Below, one piece after another: positions 17,773 to 26,620 of a stretch of 64,000 bases of DNA (position 1 is the first letter of the stretch; the number at the start of each line of letters is the position of its first letter). A program made the translations under genes and the position numbers. The DNA is from Thermoplasmatota archaeon. GTDB lineage: Archaea; Thermoplasmatota; Thermoplasmata; Thermoplasmatales; GCA-001856825. The DNA is taken from assembly GCA_023381415.1 (NCBI GenBank), contig JAMCUN010000032.1, forward strand, positions 27,025 through 91,024, written 5' to 3'. Below the pieces are notes generated by a model. That model was not told the DNA's origin. It was given only the letters and a program-made list of their open reading frames with translations, and ran no database searches.

Positions 17773-18408
17773 TCACTTGGCTAGTTTTGATGTGCTCTTA
17801 TCCATGCCGTATTTGTAGGCTTTTTCATCTTTCCTATCTGATACAAGCTTCCAGAATATTTCGTCATTCAGAAGGAGGCTGAAGAACCTGGCTTTCTCCT
17901 TGGAACTCCCAAAGTTTACATCCTTTCTCAACCTTTGAATCACCGGAAGGCAGAGTGAGTACCTTACTGTCTGCTCCTTCAGCCTGTCCCTTATGAACCT
18001 TGCCAATGATGGCGATCTTCCGTCTGTGGAAACTGAGAGAGTGACCCCCCCGGAACTGAATGTCGCTGGAAAAATGAACGGACTGTCTGCTTCGTCCACG
18101 CTGTTAAAAAGTAACCCTTTCCTAGAACAGTAATCCCGGATTTCCCTGTTCATATTTCTGTCATCTGTTGCTATCACTACTATTGAGTCCTTGTTCACAA
18201 ATCCAGAAAGCTGTTCAGGATCAGTCAGCCTCATTTTGACCTTCCTTATGTCGGCGGATTCAAACTCGCTGTCAAACTCTTCTGAAATAACTGTAACTTT
18301 CTGAAACTTGGGCTTCATGTTTTCGATTTTCTTTAAAGCAGCGGTGCCTCCTCCAATTACGACTAGATCTCTTGAGGAGACATTCAGCATGATTGGGATG
18401 AATTCCAT
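17773..18408 (-). CDS. Precorrin-2 dehydrogenase / siroheme synthase N-terminal domain protein
   Basis: MEFIPIMLNVSSRDLVVIGGGTAALKKIENM, VIATDDRNMNREI, FSSGGVTLSVSTDGRSPSLARFIRD. Confidence 0.9.
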   Translation of the reverse strand: MEFIPIMLNVSSRDLVVIGGGTAALKKIENMKPKFQKVTVISEEFDSEFESADIRKVKMRLTDPEQLSGFVNKDSIVVIATDDRNMNREIRDYCSRKGLLFNSVDEADSPFIFPATFSSGGVTLSVSTDGRSPSLARFIRDRLKEQTVRYSLCLPVIQRLRKDVNFGSSKEKARFFSLLLNDEIFWKLVSDRKDEKAYKYGMDKSTSKLAK

Positions 18409-19349
18409 TGTTGCATCACCTTTTGCTGATACTCCAATTTCCCTATAACTTCATCCACATCTTTCAAGTCAACCGCTCCTTCCTGTGCTTTCCACGGAGT
18501 AGGGGAGACTATCTTCATGCCGACAATTGCTTCCACAACTTTTCCTATCACAATAATGCCAGGTGCAGATATCTTTTCTCTTTTTGCAACAGATGCTATG
18601 TTGGAGACTGTCCCGCAAATAATTCTCTGCCTCTTCTTTGTTCCGTCCTGAATTATGATTGTCCCCATTTCCGGGTCCATCCCCGCCTCTATCAAGTCTC
18701 TTGTAATTTCATCCAGCATCCCTATCCCCATCAGTATTACAAGAGTCCCCCCGAACCTGGCAATGTAGTTCCAGTCGTTCACTTCTTCCTTTCCAGAATC
18801 CTTCTTTCTGTGCCCAGAAATTATCATCAAGGACGAAGAATAGTCCCTGTGTGTGAGCGGGACGCATGCCGCTGTAGGTACAGATATAGCAGAGGTAAGA
18901 CCCGGAACGATCTCAAACTCTATCCCTTCCTTTTTTAGAAATTCAACCTCCTCGCCTCCTCTTCCAAATATGAAGGGGTCTCCGCACTTCAGTCGGACCA
19001 CATTCTTCCCTTCATTTGACAGATTCAGCATCAGTCTGTTTATTTCCCCTTGTTTTGAATCCGGCTCAACACCGTGATCTGTCCCTACCATAACGGCTTC
19101 CCTCCCTTTTGGAATTAATTCAAGGATAGCTCTATCGACCAGTCTGTCGTATAGCACAACGTCAGCCTTCTCCAGAGTTCTAACAGCTTTAAGGGTCAGC
19201 AGTTCCGGGTCTCCAGGCCCGGCACCGACCAGGAACACCTTCCCTCTCTTCTTCTCATCCAAAGTCAGGTTGCATCCATTCCCTCTGTCCCGTCCTGCCT
19301 TCGTCTTTGAAGGGGAGACCGAACTGCTGCTATCAATTATGCGTGACAT
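18384..19349 (-). CDS. cobA: Uroporphyrinogen-III C-methyltransferase (SUMT)
   Basis: KVFLVGAGPGDPELLTLKAVRTLEKADVVLYDRLV; VRLKCGDPFIFGRGGEE; VPGLTSAISVPTAACVPLTHR. Confidence 0.95.
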   Translation of the reverse strand: MSRIIDSSSSVSPSKTKAGRDRGNGCNLTLDEKKRGKVFLVGAGPGDPELLTLKAVRTLEKADVVLYDRLVDRAILELIPKGREAVMVGTDHGVEPDSKQGEINRLMLNLSNEGKNVVRLKCGDPFIFGRGGEEVEFLKKEGIEFEIVPGLTSAISVPTAACVPLTHRDYSSSLMIISGHRKKDSGKEEVNDWNYIARFGGTLVILMGIGMLDEITRDLIEAGMDPEMGTIIIQDGTKKRQRIICGTVSNIASVAKREKISAPGIIVIGKVVEAIVGMKIVSPTPWKAQEGAVDLKDVDEVIGKLEYQQKVMQQWNSSQSC

Positions 19350-19358
19350 TCAATCCTC

Positions 19359-20744
19359 CTACAGCTCCATTGCATATCCGACCAGATCCATTAGGCCGTG
19401 ATTCTGCATCTTGACCTTGTGATAGTCCATGACGTATGGCATCTGCGCTTTGTCTATTGCGCACGGGGAAACCATGTGCTCCGCTCCAGTCCTCCAGGAG
19501 AAATAGACCGCGGGCCAGCCTGACCAGGCCCTGTACTCATTCCATTCCTTTTCGTCTGCGAGAAGTCCGCCACCTGCGCCGCAACAAAGAGTCTTTTCCC
19601 TGTTGTACTTCGCCTCTACAGTCTCCCTCACCACTGCCTTAAGGACGTCCCTCGGTTCGTTTACGAGGTTTCCTCCCCTGGCAAGGTTGCACGGGTCGTG
19701 ATAATTGAAAAGATCATCGTTCTTGTTCCTGTCCACGTGAATCTGCTTCCTTTCTATTGCCTTAGCCGTGATCTGATGTATGTGCCTTAGCTCGATCCCT
19801 CTCTTTGAAAGTTCGTAGCGTACATAATTGTTTGCGGTTCTCCACCCGTGTCCGCACTCCCCCCAGACTACCATTTTAACTCCTGTCTTTACAGCCTCAC
19901 TCACAACCATGTCCCCGAAGTCCCTCAGATGCCTTTCACTCGCAAATGTTCCAAAGTTTGCTGCCTCCGTTGTGTTGGTTGAAATGGTCCATTCCTTCTT
20001 GAGGGTCTGAAGGACTTTGGCATAACCTTTCAGTGTGTCGTTGTTGACGAATATATCTGCGGAGGAAGGGATCATCAGCACATCAGCCTTTGGAAGATTC
20101 AAGGGAATTTCTATCTTTTTCCCCGACTCTGAGAGCATCTCATCCTCGACGAATGATACGACGTTCTTGATGAATTTCTCTTTAAGGCCCATGTTGTTCC
20201 CCGTCTTGTATACCTGTGTCATAGTTGCCGTGACGTATTCTGAAATAATCCCCATGTCTGTCAGAATGTTCCTTATGTTCCTTGTTATCTCTGCCTGGTC
20301 TATACCGGCCGGGCAGAAAACAGAACATCTCCTGCATTCAGTGCATTGATAATAGTACGAGTACAGCTTGTTGAGATCCACGTCTTTTGGAGTTGCGTCG
20401 TCGCAGATCTTGTAAAGTTTTCTCACCAGATTTGCCCGTCCCACTGGGCTGTTGTTGATGTCCCCGGTGGCTATGAACATCTGGCATTTGTCTATGCATT
20501 CACCGCACCTGGTGCAGCTTTCCATGAATGTGACAAAAGCCCTGTTCTTTTTCAGATCCTTGAATCTCTCAAGGAAATATGCCTCATCTCCTTTTTTATC
20601 TACCTTTATTCCTTCTAGCTGCTGGTCCTTTGCCCTCCTTTCAGCGGATGATACTGCCCATTCGATATCTTTCTGTTTTGACAGCCATTCTTCTGCCTTT
20701 CCACTGGGGGACTCGAGGATTATGTCTCTAATCTTTGGTTTCAT
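19359..20744 (-). CDS. dsrK: DsrK, HdrD-like catalytic Fe-S subunit of the DsrMK complex
   Basis: CTRCGECIDKCQMF, CTECRRCSVFCPAGI, CCG-domain CCGAGGG; start reassigned to ATG at 20744 (MKPKIRDI). Confidence 0.92.
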   Translation of the reverse strand: MKPKIRDIILESPSGKAEEWLSKQKDIEWAVSSAERRAKDQQLEGIKVDKKGDEAYFLERFKDLKKNRAFVTFMESCTRCGECIDKCQMFIATGDINNSPVGRANLVRKLYKICDDATPKDVDLNKLYSYYYQCTECRRCSVFCPAGIDQAEITRNIRNILTDMGIISEYVTATMTQVYKTGNNMGLKEKFIKNVVSFVEDEMLSESGKKIEIPLNLPKADVLMIPSSADIFVNNDTLKGYAKVLQTLKKEWTISTNTTEAANFGTFASERHLRDFGDMVVSEAVKTGVKMVVWGECGHGWRTANNYVRYELSKRGIELRHIHQITAKAIERKQIHVDRNKNDDLFNYHDPCNLARGGNLVNEPRDVLKAVVRETVEAKYNREKTLCCGAGGGLLADEKEWNEYRAWSGWPAVYFSWRTGAEHMVSPCAIDKAQMPYVMDYHKVKMQNHGLMDLVGYAMEL

Positions 20745-21486
20745 TTGCCTCACCCGGATGGAAAATGGAATACATGGTAGGGTTTGTAAGGAAGGAGTAG
20801 GGGTGCATGAATTTGCTACAGGGGAAGTATATGAGGAGAGTGCAGACAAGGAAGAAGTGTATTATGAACGGCCATTGAAAAGGTATGTTAATGGGGGAGA
20901 GGGTGAATATGGAATGGATGTATGGGGAGACTTGATTGTATGCAAATAGGGATGGGAGGGCCACCCTCATGTAAATTCCGGATATCCCAATTGCAATTAT
21001 GAGAAGAATCGAAAAGTAATCTGCAGTGCTACTTATCCTCCTGACATACTTGTCTGTGATCCTTCTGAGCAGGAGAAGGAATCCTGCTGCCACCATGATC
21101 ACAGCAAGGCTGGTCCCAAGGTACGTCCCTATCATTTCCATTGTCTGCTCACTTATGCCAATAGAGGCAAAGTATGGCATCAGAACCAAGTCTGCATGAG
21201 CTGCTATGACTATCCAGAGTGACCAGTGGAACGTCATAGTGACAGTCCTGAGGTAAGGATCATCCTTCAAGCTTGAGAATAGAAATATTCTCTTTAGCAT
21301 GTTTTTGAATGCACTTGCCCTGCTAGTGTTTCCAGGGAAGGTCAGGAGGTATGGGTATCCAAGGTATGTGCCGGAAGTCCCCTTAGGTAGAAATATCCAC
21401 CTGGCTATGACTATTATGCTCCCGATTACGAAAATGAGACCCGCTGCGCATGCGTATGACAGTATCAACCAGGAAAAGAGTGTCAT
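20728..21486 (-). CDS. dsrM: DsrM, NarI-like heme b membrane subunit
   Basis: Multiple TM segments with His residues; YFPCSKFMHP C-terminal motif; overlaps dsrK. Confidence 0.88.
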   Translation of the reverse strand: MTLFSWLILSYACAAGLIFVIGSIIVIARWIFLPKGTSGTYLGYPYLLTFPGNTSRASAFKNMLKRIFLFSSLKDDPYLRTVTMTFHWSLWIVIAAHADLVLMPYFASIGISEQTMEMIGTYLGTSLAVIMVAAGFLLLLRRITDKYVRRISSTADYFSILLIIAIGISGIYMRVALPSLFAYNQVSPYIHSIFTLSPINIPFQWPFIIHFFLVCTLLIYFPCSKFMHPYSFLTNPTMYSIFHPGEANETKD

Positions 21487-21521
21487 ATAGGACCACTTCT
21501 CAAGTTATCCTCGAAAGTAGC

Positions 21522-22580
21522 CTACCTAGTTCCTCCGTCCCTAAGGGTCATCATTCCTCTTACGTCCAGGTATTCCATGCTCTGACCGTAGAACGGAAGC
21601 CCAGTCTTCTCATAGAAGCTTTCCCACCCTATCCTGTCTACCCAGTCTGCAATCCTTTCGCCTTTCCTAGCATCCTTCTTCCACGTTTCTATTATCCTTG
21701 TTACCACGGCCACAGTTTTCTTGTAATATGGAGGCTCATTTGGGAGATAAGGAACGACCACCCTTCCAAGGGTAGTTCCTACCCTAGACGGTACCGCCTT
21801 ACCCCCTATTGAGATCGCATGTCCATCTGTCTTCTCCGGAGTCTCGAATATTATTCCTCCGCACGCTCCTACACAAAGTCCGCAACCTATGCATAGGTTC
21901 GCCCTTATCTCTAGCGTCCTTGATCCGTCAGGTAGTTGCTTCAGCTGAATGGCTCCAACTGGGCACGTATAAGCTGTACCCTGGAGATCACATTTCGAAA
22001 CTTCTGGAGTCACTATCGGGATCTCGGTATGAATACCGCTTATGGATATATCCGTCAAGAAGCTGTTTCCACAGGAACTGGGACACCCTGAGGATGATAT
22101 CGTCAGCTTAGCAGGCAGCTCCTCTTTGTTGAAGTACTTTCCAAGGTTGTTTGCAAGGTTCTGAAGTATGGAGGGAGCATCTGTAGCTGCAAGCGCGCAG
22201 TGGAAATACCCGGCGCAGGACGTCATGTTCCAGAGGTGTCCATCCCATCCTCCAATCGGGAACCCGAGGTCCTCCATTTCCGTCTTAAGACTTATGGCAT
22301 CGTTTAGGTCCTTGGTCACGAACTCCATGTTTATTCCTCCGGTAAACCTCATGCTTGCACCTGCGTACTTCCTAGCTATAGCAGAGATTTTCCTCATTGT
22401 CTCAGTGCTGTACCTTCCATTTGGAGTTGAGGCAACTCTGACCGTGTAAATTTTGTTTCCTGATGTATCCAGATGCTCTATTATCCCCGGCTCGAGAACT
22501 TTATGAGTCTTCCATTTTCCGACGGATTCTTTAAGGTAAGGGGGAATAAAGTTCGTGTAAGGTCTTGCTGGTCCCTCCAT
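21522..22580 (-). CDS. dsrB: Dissimilatory sulfite reductase beta subunit
   Basis: TSCAGYFHCALAATDA, SSSGCPSSCGNS siroheme-[4Fe-4S] Cys pattern; ferredoxin domain CIGCGLCVGAC. Confidence 0.93.
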   Translation of the reverse strand: MEGPARPYTNFIPPYLKESVGKWKTHKVLEPGIIEHLDTSGNKIYTVRVASTPNGRYSTETMRKISAIARKYAGASMRFTGGINMEFVTKDLNDAISLKTEMEDLGFPIGGWDGHLWNMTSCAGYFHCALAATDAPSILQNLANNLGKYFNKEELPAKLTISSSGCPSSCGNSFLTDISISGIHTEIPIVTPEVSKCDLQGTAYTCPVGAIQLKQLPDGSRTLEIRANLCIGCGLCVGACGGIIFETPEKTDGHAISIGGKAVPSRVGTTLGRVVVPYLPNEPPYYKKTVAVVTRIIETWKKDARKGERIADWVDRIGWESFYEKTGLPFYGQSMEYLDVRGMMTLRDGGTR

Positions 22581-22583
22581 TGT

Positions 22584-23771
22584 TCATTCACCTCCAACTG
22601 CTTTCTTTATCTCTTCTGGCATTCTTTCCCTCTCCTCTCCATTGACCGAATAGAAGATATTTGTCCTGAGGTCTTTCGCATTATGTGCCTGAGGTTTTGT
22701 TTTCATAAGGTCAAGGAAATTCTTCATTCCTATCCTGAACATCAGGTCGCCCATCCTCTCTTTCCTCGCCGCCTGTTCCCCGTAGATATCTACCATAGTA
22801 CCTATCAAGTTCATCGCCTCTTCTATCGAGTTAACTTTGGTAAACAGTTTTCCGGAAAGGGGTCCTTTCTTGCCCCTTAGCTTTCCGCCTGCATATATCA
22901 GGTACTGCTTTTCCCTCCCCTGAGATATCGCGCCTCCGCTATTCCTCACACATATCATGCACTGAGTGCAGTCCTCCCCCTTTATGGAAATCCCGGAGCC
23001 GTGTCTTGATATTGCTCCGGTTGGGCAGCTTCTGATTATGTTGTCCAACTTTTCCGAGTCCATCTTTGAGATGAGGGATTGATTTACCTCAGGAGCTCCC
23101 TTCCAGGAACCGACAATCCCTATGTCAGCCTTCTGCGTCGCCCTGCCACAGTCAATTGGGCAGCCTGAGACCTTAACCTTCACCTTGTGCGGGAAAGTGG
23201 GGAACTTTGCAAAATCGTTGTATTTGTCATAAAAAGAGTCCCTGAACTCGGCCGTATTCAGGTTGGAGTATTCGCATAGTAGGCTTCCTACGCAGGTTGT
23301 CACGGCCCTGAATGCGTCACCTGTCGAGCCACACTCGAACCCTCTCTGTCTCAGTTCTGTAATGAAGTCCCTTATCTTTTCCTTCGGAATACCCGGTATC
23401 TCAACGTCCTCTCCTGTGCTGATGCCGTGAATCATTCCCACCCCGTATTTGTCGGCAAGTTCACAGAGGGTATCCAGCATATCAGATGTGAGGAAGTTGC
23501 CTGAAGGTATCAGGACCCTAACAATGTTAGCGTTCTCTCCAATATCTGGTCTGCTTGTGACCCTCATCAGTATCCCTGTCGGTGCTCCGGGGACAGAAAC
23601 ATACCCGCCGGTTGTGAAGAGATCTCTCTTCAGGGCCAGCGACGCTCCATAGAGGTCAACTGGATAGCGGGTCTTTTCTGCTTCCCTCACAAAATTTGGC
23701 CAGTCTCCTTTTTTGAGTTCGTTCAATATCTTTCTTCCTTGAATAACCTCTTCCGGGACTTCTGACATCAT
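22584..23771 (-). CDS. dsrA: Dissimilatory sulfite reductase alpha subunit
   Basis: TTCVGSLLCEYSNLNT, KVSGCPIDCGRATQKADIGIVG; ferredoxin-like CTQCMICV. Confidence 0.94.
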   Translation of the reverse strand: MMSEVPEEVIQGRKILNELKKGDWPNFVREAEKTRYPVDLYGASLALKRDLFTTGGYVSVPGAPTGILMRVTSRPDIGENANIVRVLIPSGNFLTSDMLDTLCELADKYGVGMIHGISTGEDVEIPGIPKEKIRDFITELRQRGFECGSTGDAFRAVTTCVGSLLCEYSNLNTAEFRDSFYDKYNDFAKFPTFPHKVKVKVSGCPIDCGRATQKADIGIVGSWKGAPEVNQSLISKMDSEKLDNIIRSCPTGAISRHGSGISIKGEDCTQCMICVRNSGGAISQGREKQYLIYAGGKLRGKKGPLSGKLFTKVNSIEEAMNLIGTMVDIYGEQAARKERMGDLMFRIGMKNFLDLMKTKPQAHNAKDLRTNIFYSVNGEERERMPEEIKKAVGGE

Positions 23772-24067
23772 TTACCACCTCTGAACTCCTGCAGTGCGTA
23801 CGACGTTCCTACGGCATACCCCTTTGTTCTAAGGTATCCGATGAATTTCTCCGTTTCTGACTCGTTTGGCTTCACCCTCAAAATGGGGATTTTCTCATCA
23901 GGTTCCTGTATTTTTTCACACTTTGCTATCGTGTTTATGCAGTTTGGGCAGATTTGGTCTCTCGTTAGCAAGTACTTCATCCTCTTAGATCTAACGGGAT
24001 CTGTTGCCTCCTCCTCTTTGAATATGTCTATGGAATAGCCGCATATCGGGCATATCAGGTAAATCAA
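23768..24067 (-). CDS. Uncharacterised ~99 aa protein with two CxxC motifs between dsrC and dsrA (TTG start, 1 nt after dsrC stop)
   Basis: L/MIYLICPICGYSIDIFKEE...DQICPNCINTIAKC...; in frame with ORF 23768..24208; ATGA overlap with dsrA. Confidence 0.8.
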   Translation of the reverse strand: MIYLICPICGYSIDIFKEEEATDPVRSKRMKYLLTRDQICPNCINTIAKCEKIQEPDEKIPILRVKPNESETEKFIGYLRTKGYAVGTSYALQEFRGGK

Positions 24068-24068
24068 G

Positions 24069-24425
24069 TTACACACACCCCGTGGGTTTTGGAGCGCCGG
24101 CCATCCTGCAAGCACCTTTAGCTGGTCCAGTGGGGAATAAGCTGTATATGGTTTTAAGATCAAAGCCAGTCTCCTTCGTAAGCATCCTGATTGGCGGACA
24201 ACTGTCAAAATTCAAGTAATAGTTCCGAAGATAGTTAATGACCTTCCAGTGGTCGTCAGTCAGTTTTGCGACTCCTTCGTCAGCAGATATCGCATTCACG
24301 AATTCGGGGCACCAGTCAGATGGATTTAGGAGAAATCCTTCTTCATCTATTCCTATATCCTTCTCAGCCCCATCCTTGGTCTTAACGTGAACACGCCTTT
24401 CAGTAGCGTCTCCCATATAGATCAC
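24069..24425 (-). CDS. dsrC: DsrC sulfur-carrier protein
   Basis: IDEEGFLLNPSDWCPEF; two conserved C-terminal cysteines spaced by 10 residues: ACRMAGAPKPTGCV. Confidence 0.96.
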   Translation of the reverse strand: MIYMGDATERRVHVKTKDGAEKDIGIDEEGFLLNPSDWCPEFVNAISADEGVAKLTDDHWKVINYLRNYYLNFDSCPPIRMLTKETGFDLKTIYSLFPTGPAKGACRMAGAPKPTGCV

Positions 24426-24462
24426 CTATTTTCTTATCGGCTGACTCATAATGAATTTCGCA

Positions 24463-24476
24463 CCTTATCAGTAAGG
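24463..24476 (-). promoter_or_regulatory. CCTTA-N4-TAAGG operator upstream of dsrC operon, followed by GAAATTCATTAT promoter
   Basis: ccttatcagtaagg, exact match, 38 nt from dsrC ATG. Confidence 0.8.
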
Positions 24477-24774
24477 GTAACAACACGTATACGGGGTGTT
24501 CGCCAGGTCAGGATGCTAGTGGACTGAATCAAACAAATGAAGATCATCCATTATTGCAACATTAGTGGTGGATTCCTTTCAAAGTTCTGACCCTTCAAAC
24601 AACCGGATTAGAAGATTGATATTCTCCGAAAGTTAATTCTGGCAAATAATACATTACCCTAATTCTTAGAGAATAAGCGACAAGAGTGTGGGAGAAACTT
24701 AGGTCTATTCTTTTAGCGTGATGAAATTCAGACAATCTGAGAATGTTTAAATTACCAGCTGACGATTTGCACCT

Positions 24775-25149
24775 ATGCCTGTTAACAAGGCCAGGAAGAA
24801 AAAGAAGGTCGTTTTCTTCTCGATGATTCCGCCAGGAGATTCAGCAAGACTGGAGACAATGCTCGGATATGCAAACGCTGCGGCCCTGATGGATTACGAA
24901 GCGATGATCTTTCTGCTCTTAGATGGTGCACTGGTAAGCAAGGCGCAGGTATTCGAGAAGCTCGGACCTAAGGTGAAGGAGAGAATAAAGGAAGCTATAG
25001 AGAACGGTGTTTTGCTCAAGGTCTGTTCTTCTGCCGCTCAGAGTTTCGGAATAGACGAGACAAACATCGTGAAGGGCTTCCAGATTGAGGGAATTGCATC
25101 GTTCTATGTGTACGCCGAAGACGCATCAATTGTGCTTTCTTGGACTTAG
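24775..25149 (+). CDS. DsrE/DsrF-like family protein
   Basis: KVVFFSMIPPGDSARLETMLGYANAAALMDYEAMIFLLLDGA; conserved Cys in LLKVCSSAAQSFGI. Confidence 0.8.
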   Translation: MPVNKARKKKKVVFFSMIPPGDSARLETMLGYANAAALMDYEAMIFLLLDGALVSKAQVFEKLGPKVKERIKEAIENGVLLKVCSSAAQSFGIDETNIVKGFQIEGIASFYVYAEDASIVLSWT

Positions 25150-25264
25150 GTAGATAGCCCATACAATAGTTTCTTCCCTTGGAAGTCCCCTGTTACCACC
25201 AAGGAATAGGGGCAACGTTACATTGAATTGAGCACTAAGGTTGTGGTAAATGGCAGCTAGACTG

Positions 25265-25882
25265 TCATGCCTGGTAAAGATAATTAGTTACAGTCTTCTT
25301 GAGCCCTCTTCTCAGAAGTTCGGAGAGGGAAGCTGGGGTTATGCCCATTACGCGAGATAGATCTGTGAGGGAGAGCCTTCCGTCAATTTCAAAATAACCT
25401 CTCCTAAGTGCTTCCTCAAGTGCCTCTTCCTCCTTTTTTGTCAATTCCTGATGAAGATATGGAGTTACGCTGATGATTGTGTATCTTAGATGAGCACGTT
25501 CAAGTTCGTTCTTGAACAGGCGAAAATCAGCTTTTGAAGCTACAATCACCCTCACCTGTAAGCGCGACCTTCCAATTGAATTCGTTCCAATCGGTTTCAC
25601 AAAAGACATCTTTGAGAACAATTCACACACTGAGCAGCTCGAGCTTTCCACCCAGTACGTCCCTGAATTCACCCTCCTGAGCTTGAATCCCTGGAGCCTC
25701 GCGAATTCTATTGGGTCGCAGTCAGCGGTTGCCTTGACGCGATGGAGCGTGAAATCCGGCCTCATTATCAGCCTCATGATGGAGCAATTTACACCAACAA
25801 GAGCATTTGTCACATGACAATCTTCCCTTTCTATTTCAGCAACAACCTCCAGCGCTGATTTTGAAGGCATAATACTCTCCAT
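25265..25882 (-). CDS. Bacterioopsin-activator (HTH_10)-like transcriptional regulator
   Basis: C-terminal LTKKEEEALEEALRRGYFEIDGRLSLTDLSRVMGITPASLSELLRRGLKKTVTNYL. Confidence 0.88.
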   Translation of the reverse strand: MESIMPSKSALEVVAEIEREDCHVTNALVGVNCSIMRLIMRPDFTLHRVKATADCDPIEFARLQGFKLRRVNSGTYWVESSSCSVCELFSKMSFVKPIGTNSIGRSRLQVRVIVASKADFRLFKNELERAHLRYTIISVTPYLHQELTKKEEEALEEALRRGYFEIDGRLSLTDLSRVMGITPASLSELLRRGLKKTVTNYLYQA

Positions 25883-26099
25883 CAGGAATTTCTTCTTTGA
25901 TAAAAAATCTTTAGGACGTGGTTGCCTGTCATTCTACGATGCGAAAGAATCCGATGTCCGTGGAAGAGTCCAAACATCGCACCTTTCTTTGACTCTGTCA
26001 TCGCAGATTCATTTTCAAAGACGACTTCTTTCATATCTCTCAACCTCAATAAGTTGCGACGCCGTAGAGTAGGTCGTCATTGCTTCCAATAGGTTCATA

Positions 26100-26432
26100 T
26101 CAGTTCTTCCTTGACTTTATGATTTGGATATCGTCTGCGGTGAAGTGTCTTGGTTCGCCCGTCTGTTCGTATTTTGTGTCTCCCATTTCTGAAACCATCC
26201 TTCGTATCCACCCTTTCTCCTCCAGAGGCTTCAGATGTATCCTCTTTATCTGATGCAGATCGGTCCGGTGGCAGAAGATATCGGGGAATTCTGAAATCAA
26301 CCTTTCCCTTATCTCGTATTCATCGAGAGGTCCTTCTTCCAGATAGTTCAAGATGGCCAGCTTAGTTATCCCAGGCTTGTTCTTTTTTCCTGCGCAGCCG
26401 CGTTCGCTAAATCTAAGACTGTATGAGGTCAT
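26100..26432 (-). CDS. Small winged-helix DNA-binding protein
   Basis: ITKLAILNYLEEGPLDEYEIRERLI...RIHLKPLEEKGWIRRMVSEMGDTKYEQTGE wHTH pattern. Confidence 0.75.
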   Translation of the reverse strand: MTSYSLRFSERGCAGKKNKPGITKLAILNYLEEGPLDEYEIRERLISEFPDIFCHRTDLHQIKRIHLKPLEEKGWIRRMVSEMGDTKYEQTGEPRHFTADDIQIIKSRKN

Positions 26433-26469
26433 CGCTCCTAAATTTTAGTCTTCGGTTATTAATTTCATA

Positions 26470-26483
26470 CCTTATCCATAAGG
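26470..26483 (-). promoter_or_regulatory. CCTTA-N4-TAAGG operator upstream of the winged-helix gene, followed by GAAATTAATAA
   Basis: ccttatccataagg, exact match, 38 nt from the ATG as in dsrC. Confidence 0.8.
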
Positions 26484-26620
26484 TTATTGAGTCGCAATTT
26501 TTTGAAAGAGGTTAGTGATAACGTATTATATCTCTGCACTCTCGCTAAGAAATTGACGAATGTACGCCCAGCTCTCAGTTGACGTCCCCTAAGACCTCAA
26601 ATTTGCAGCAGTGACTGTTT

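Noticed and set aside
26100-26432. Possibility that the small wHTH protein is DsrD
   Set aside because: DsrD is also a small winged-helix protein, but this one is longer, not adjacent to dsrB, and has no residues I can tie to DsrD; kept as a generic wHTH regulator.
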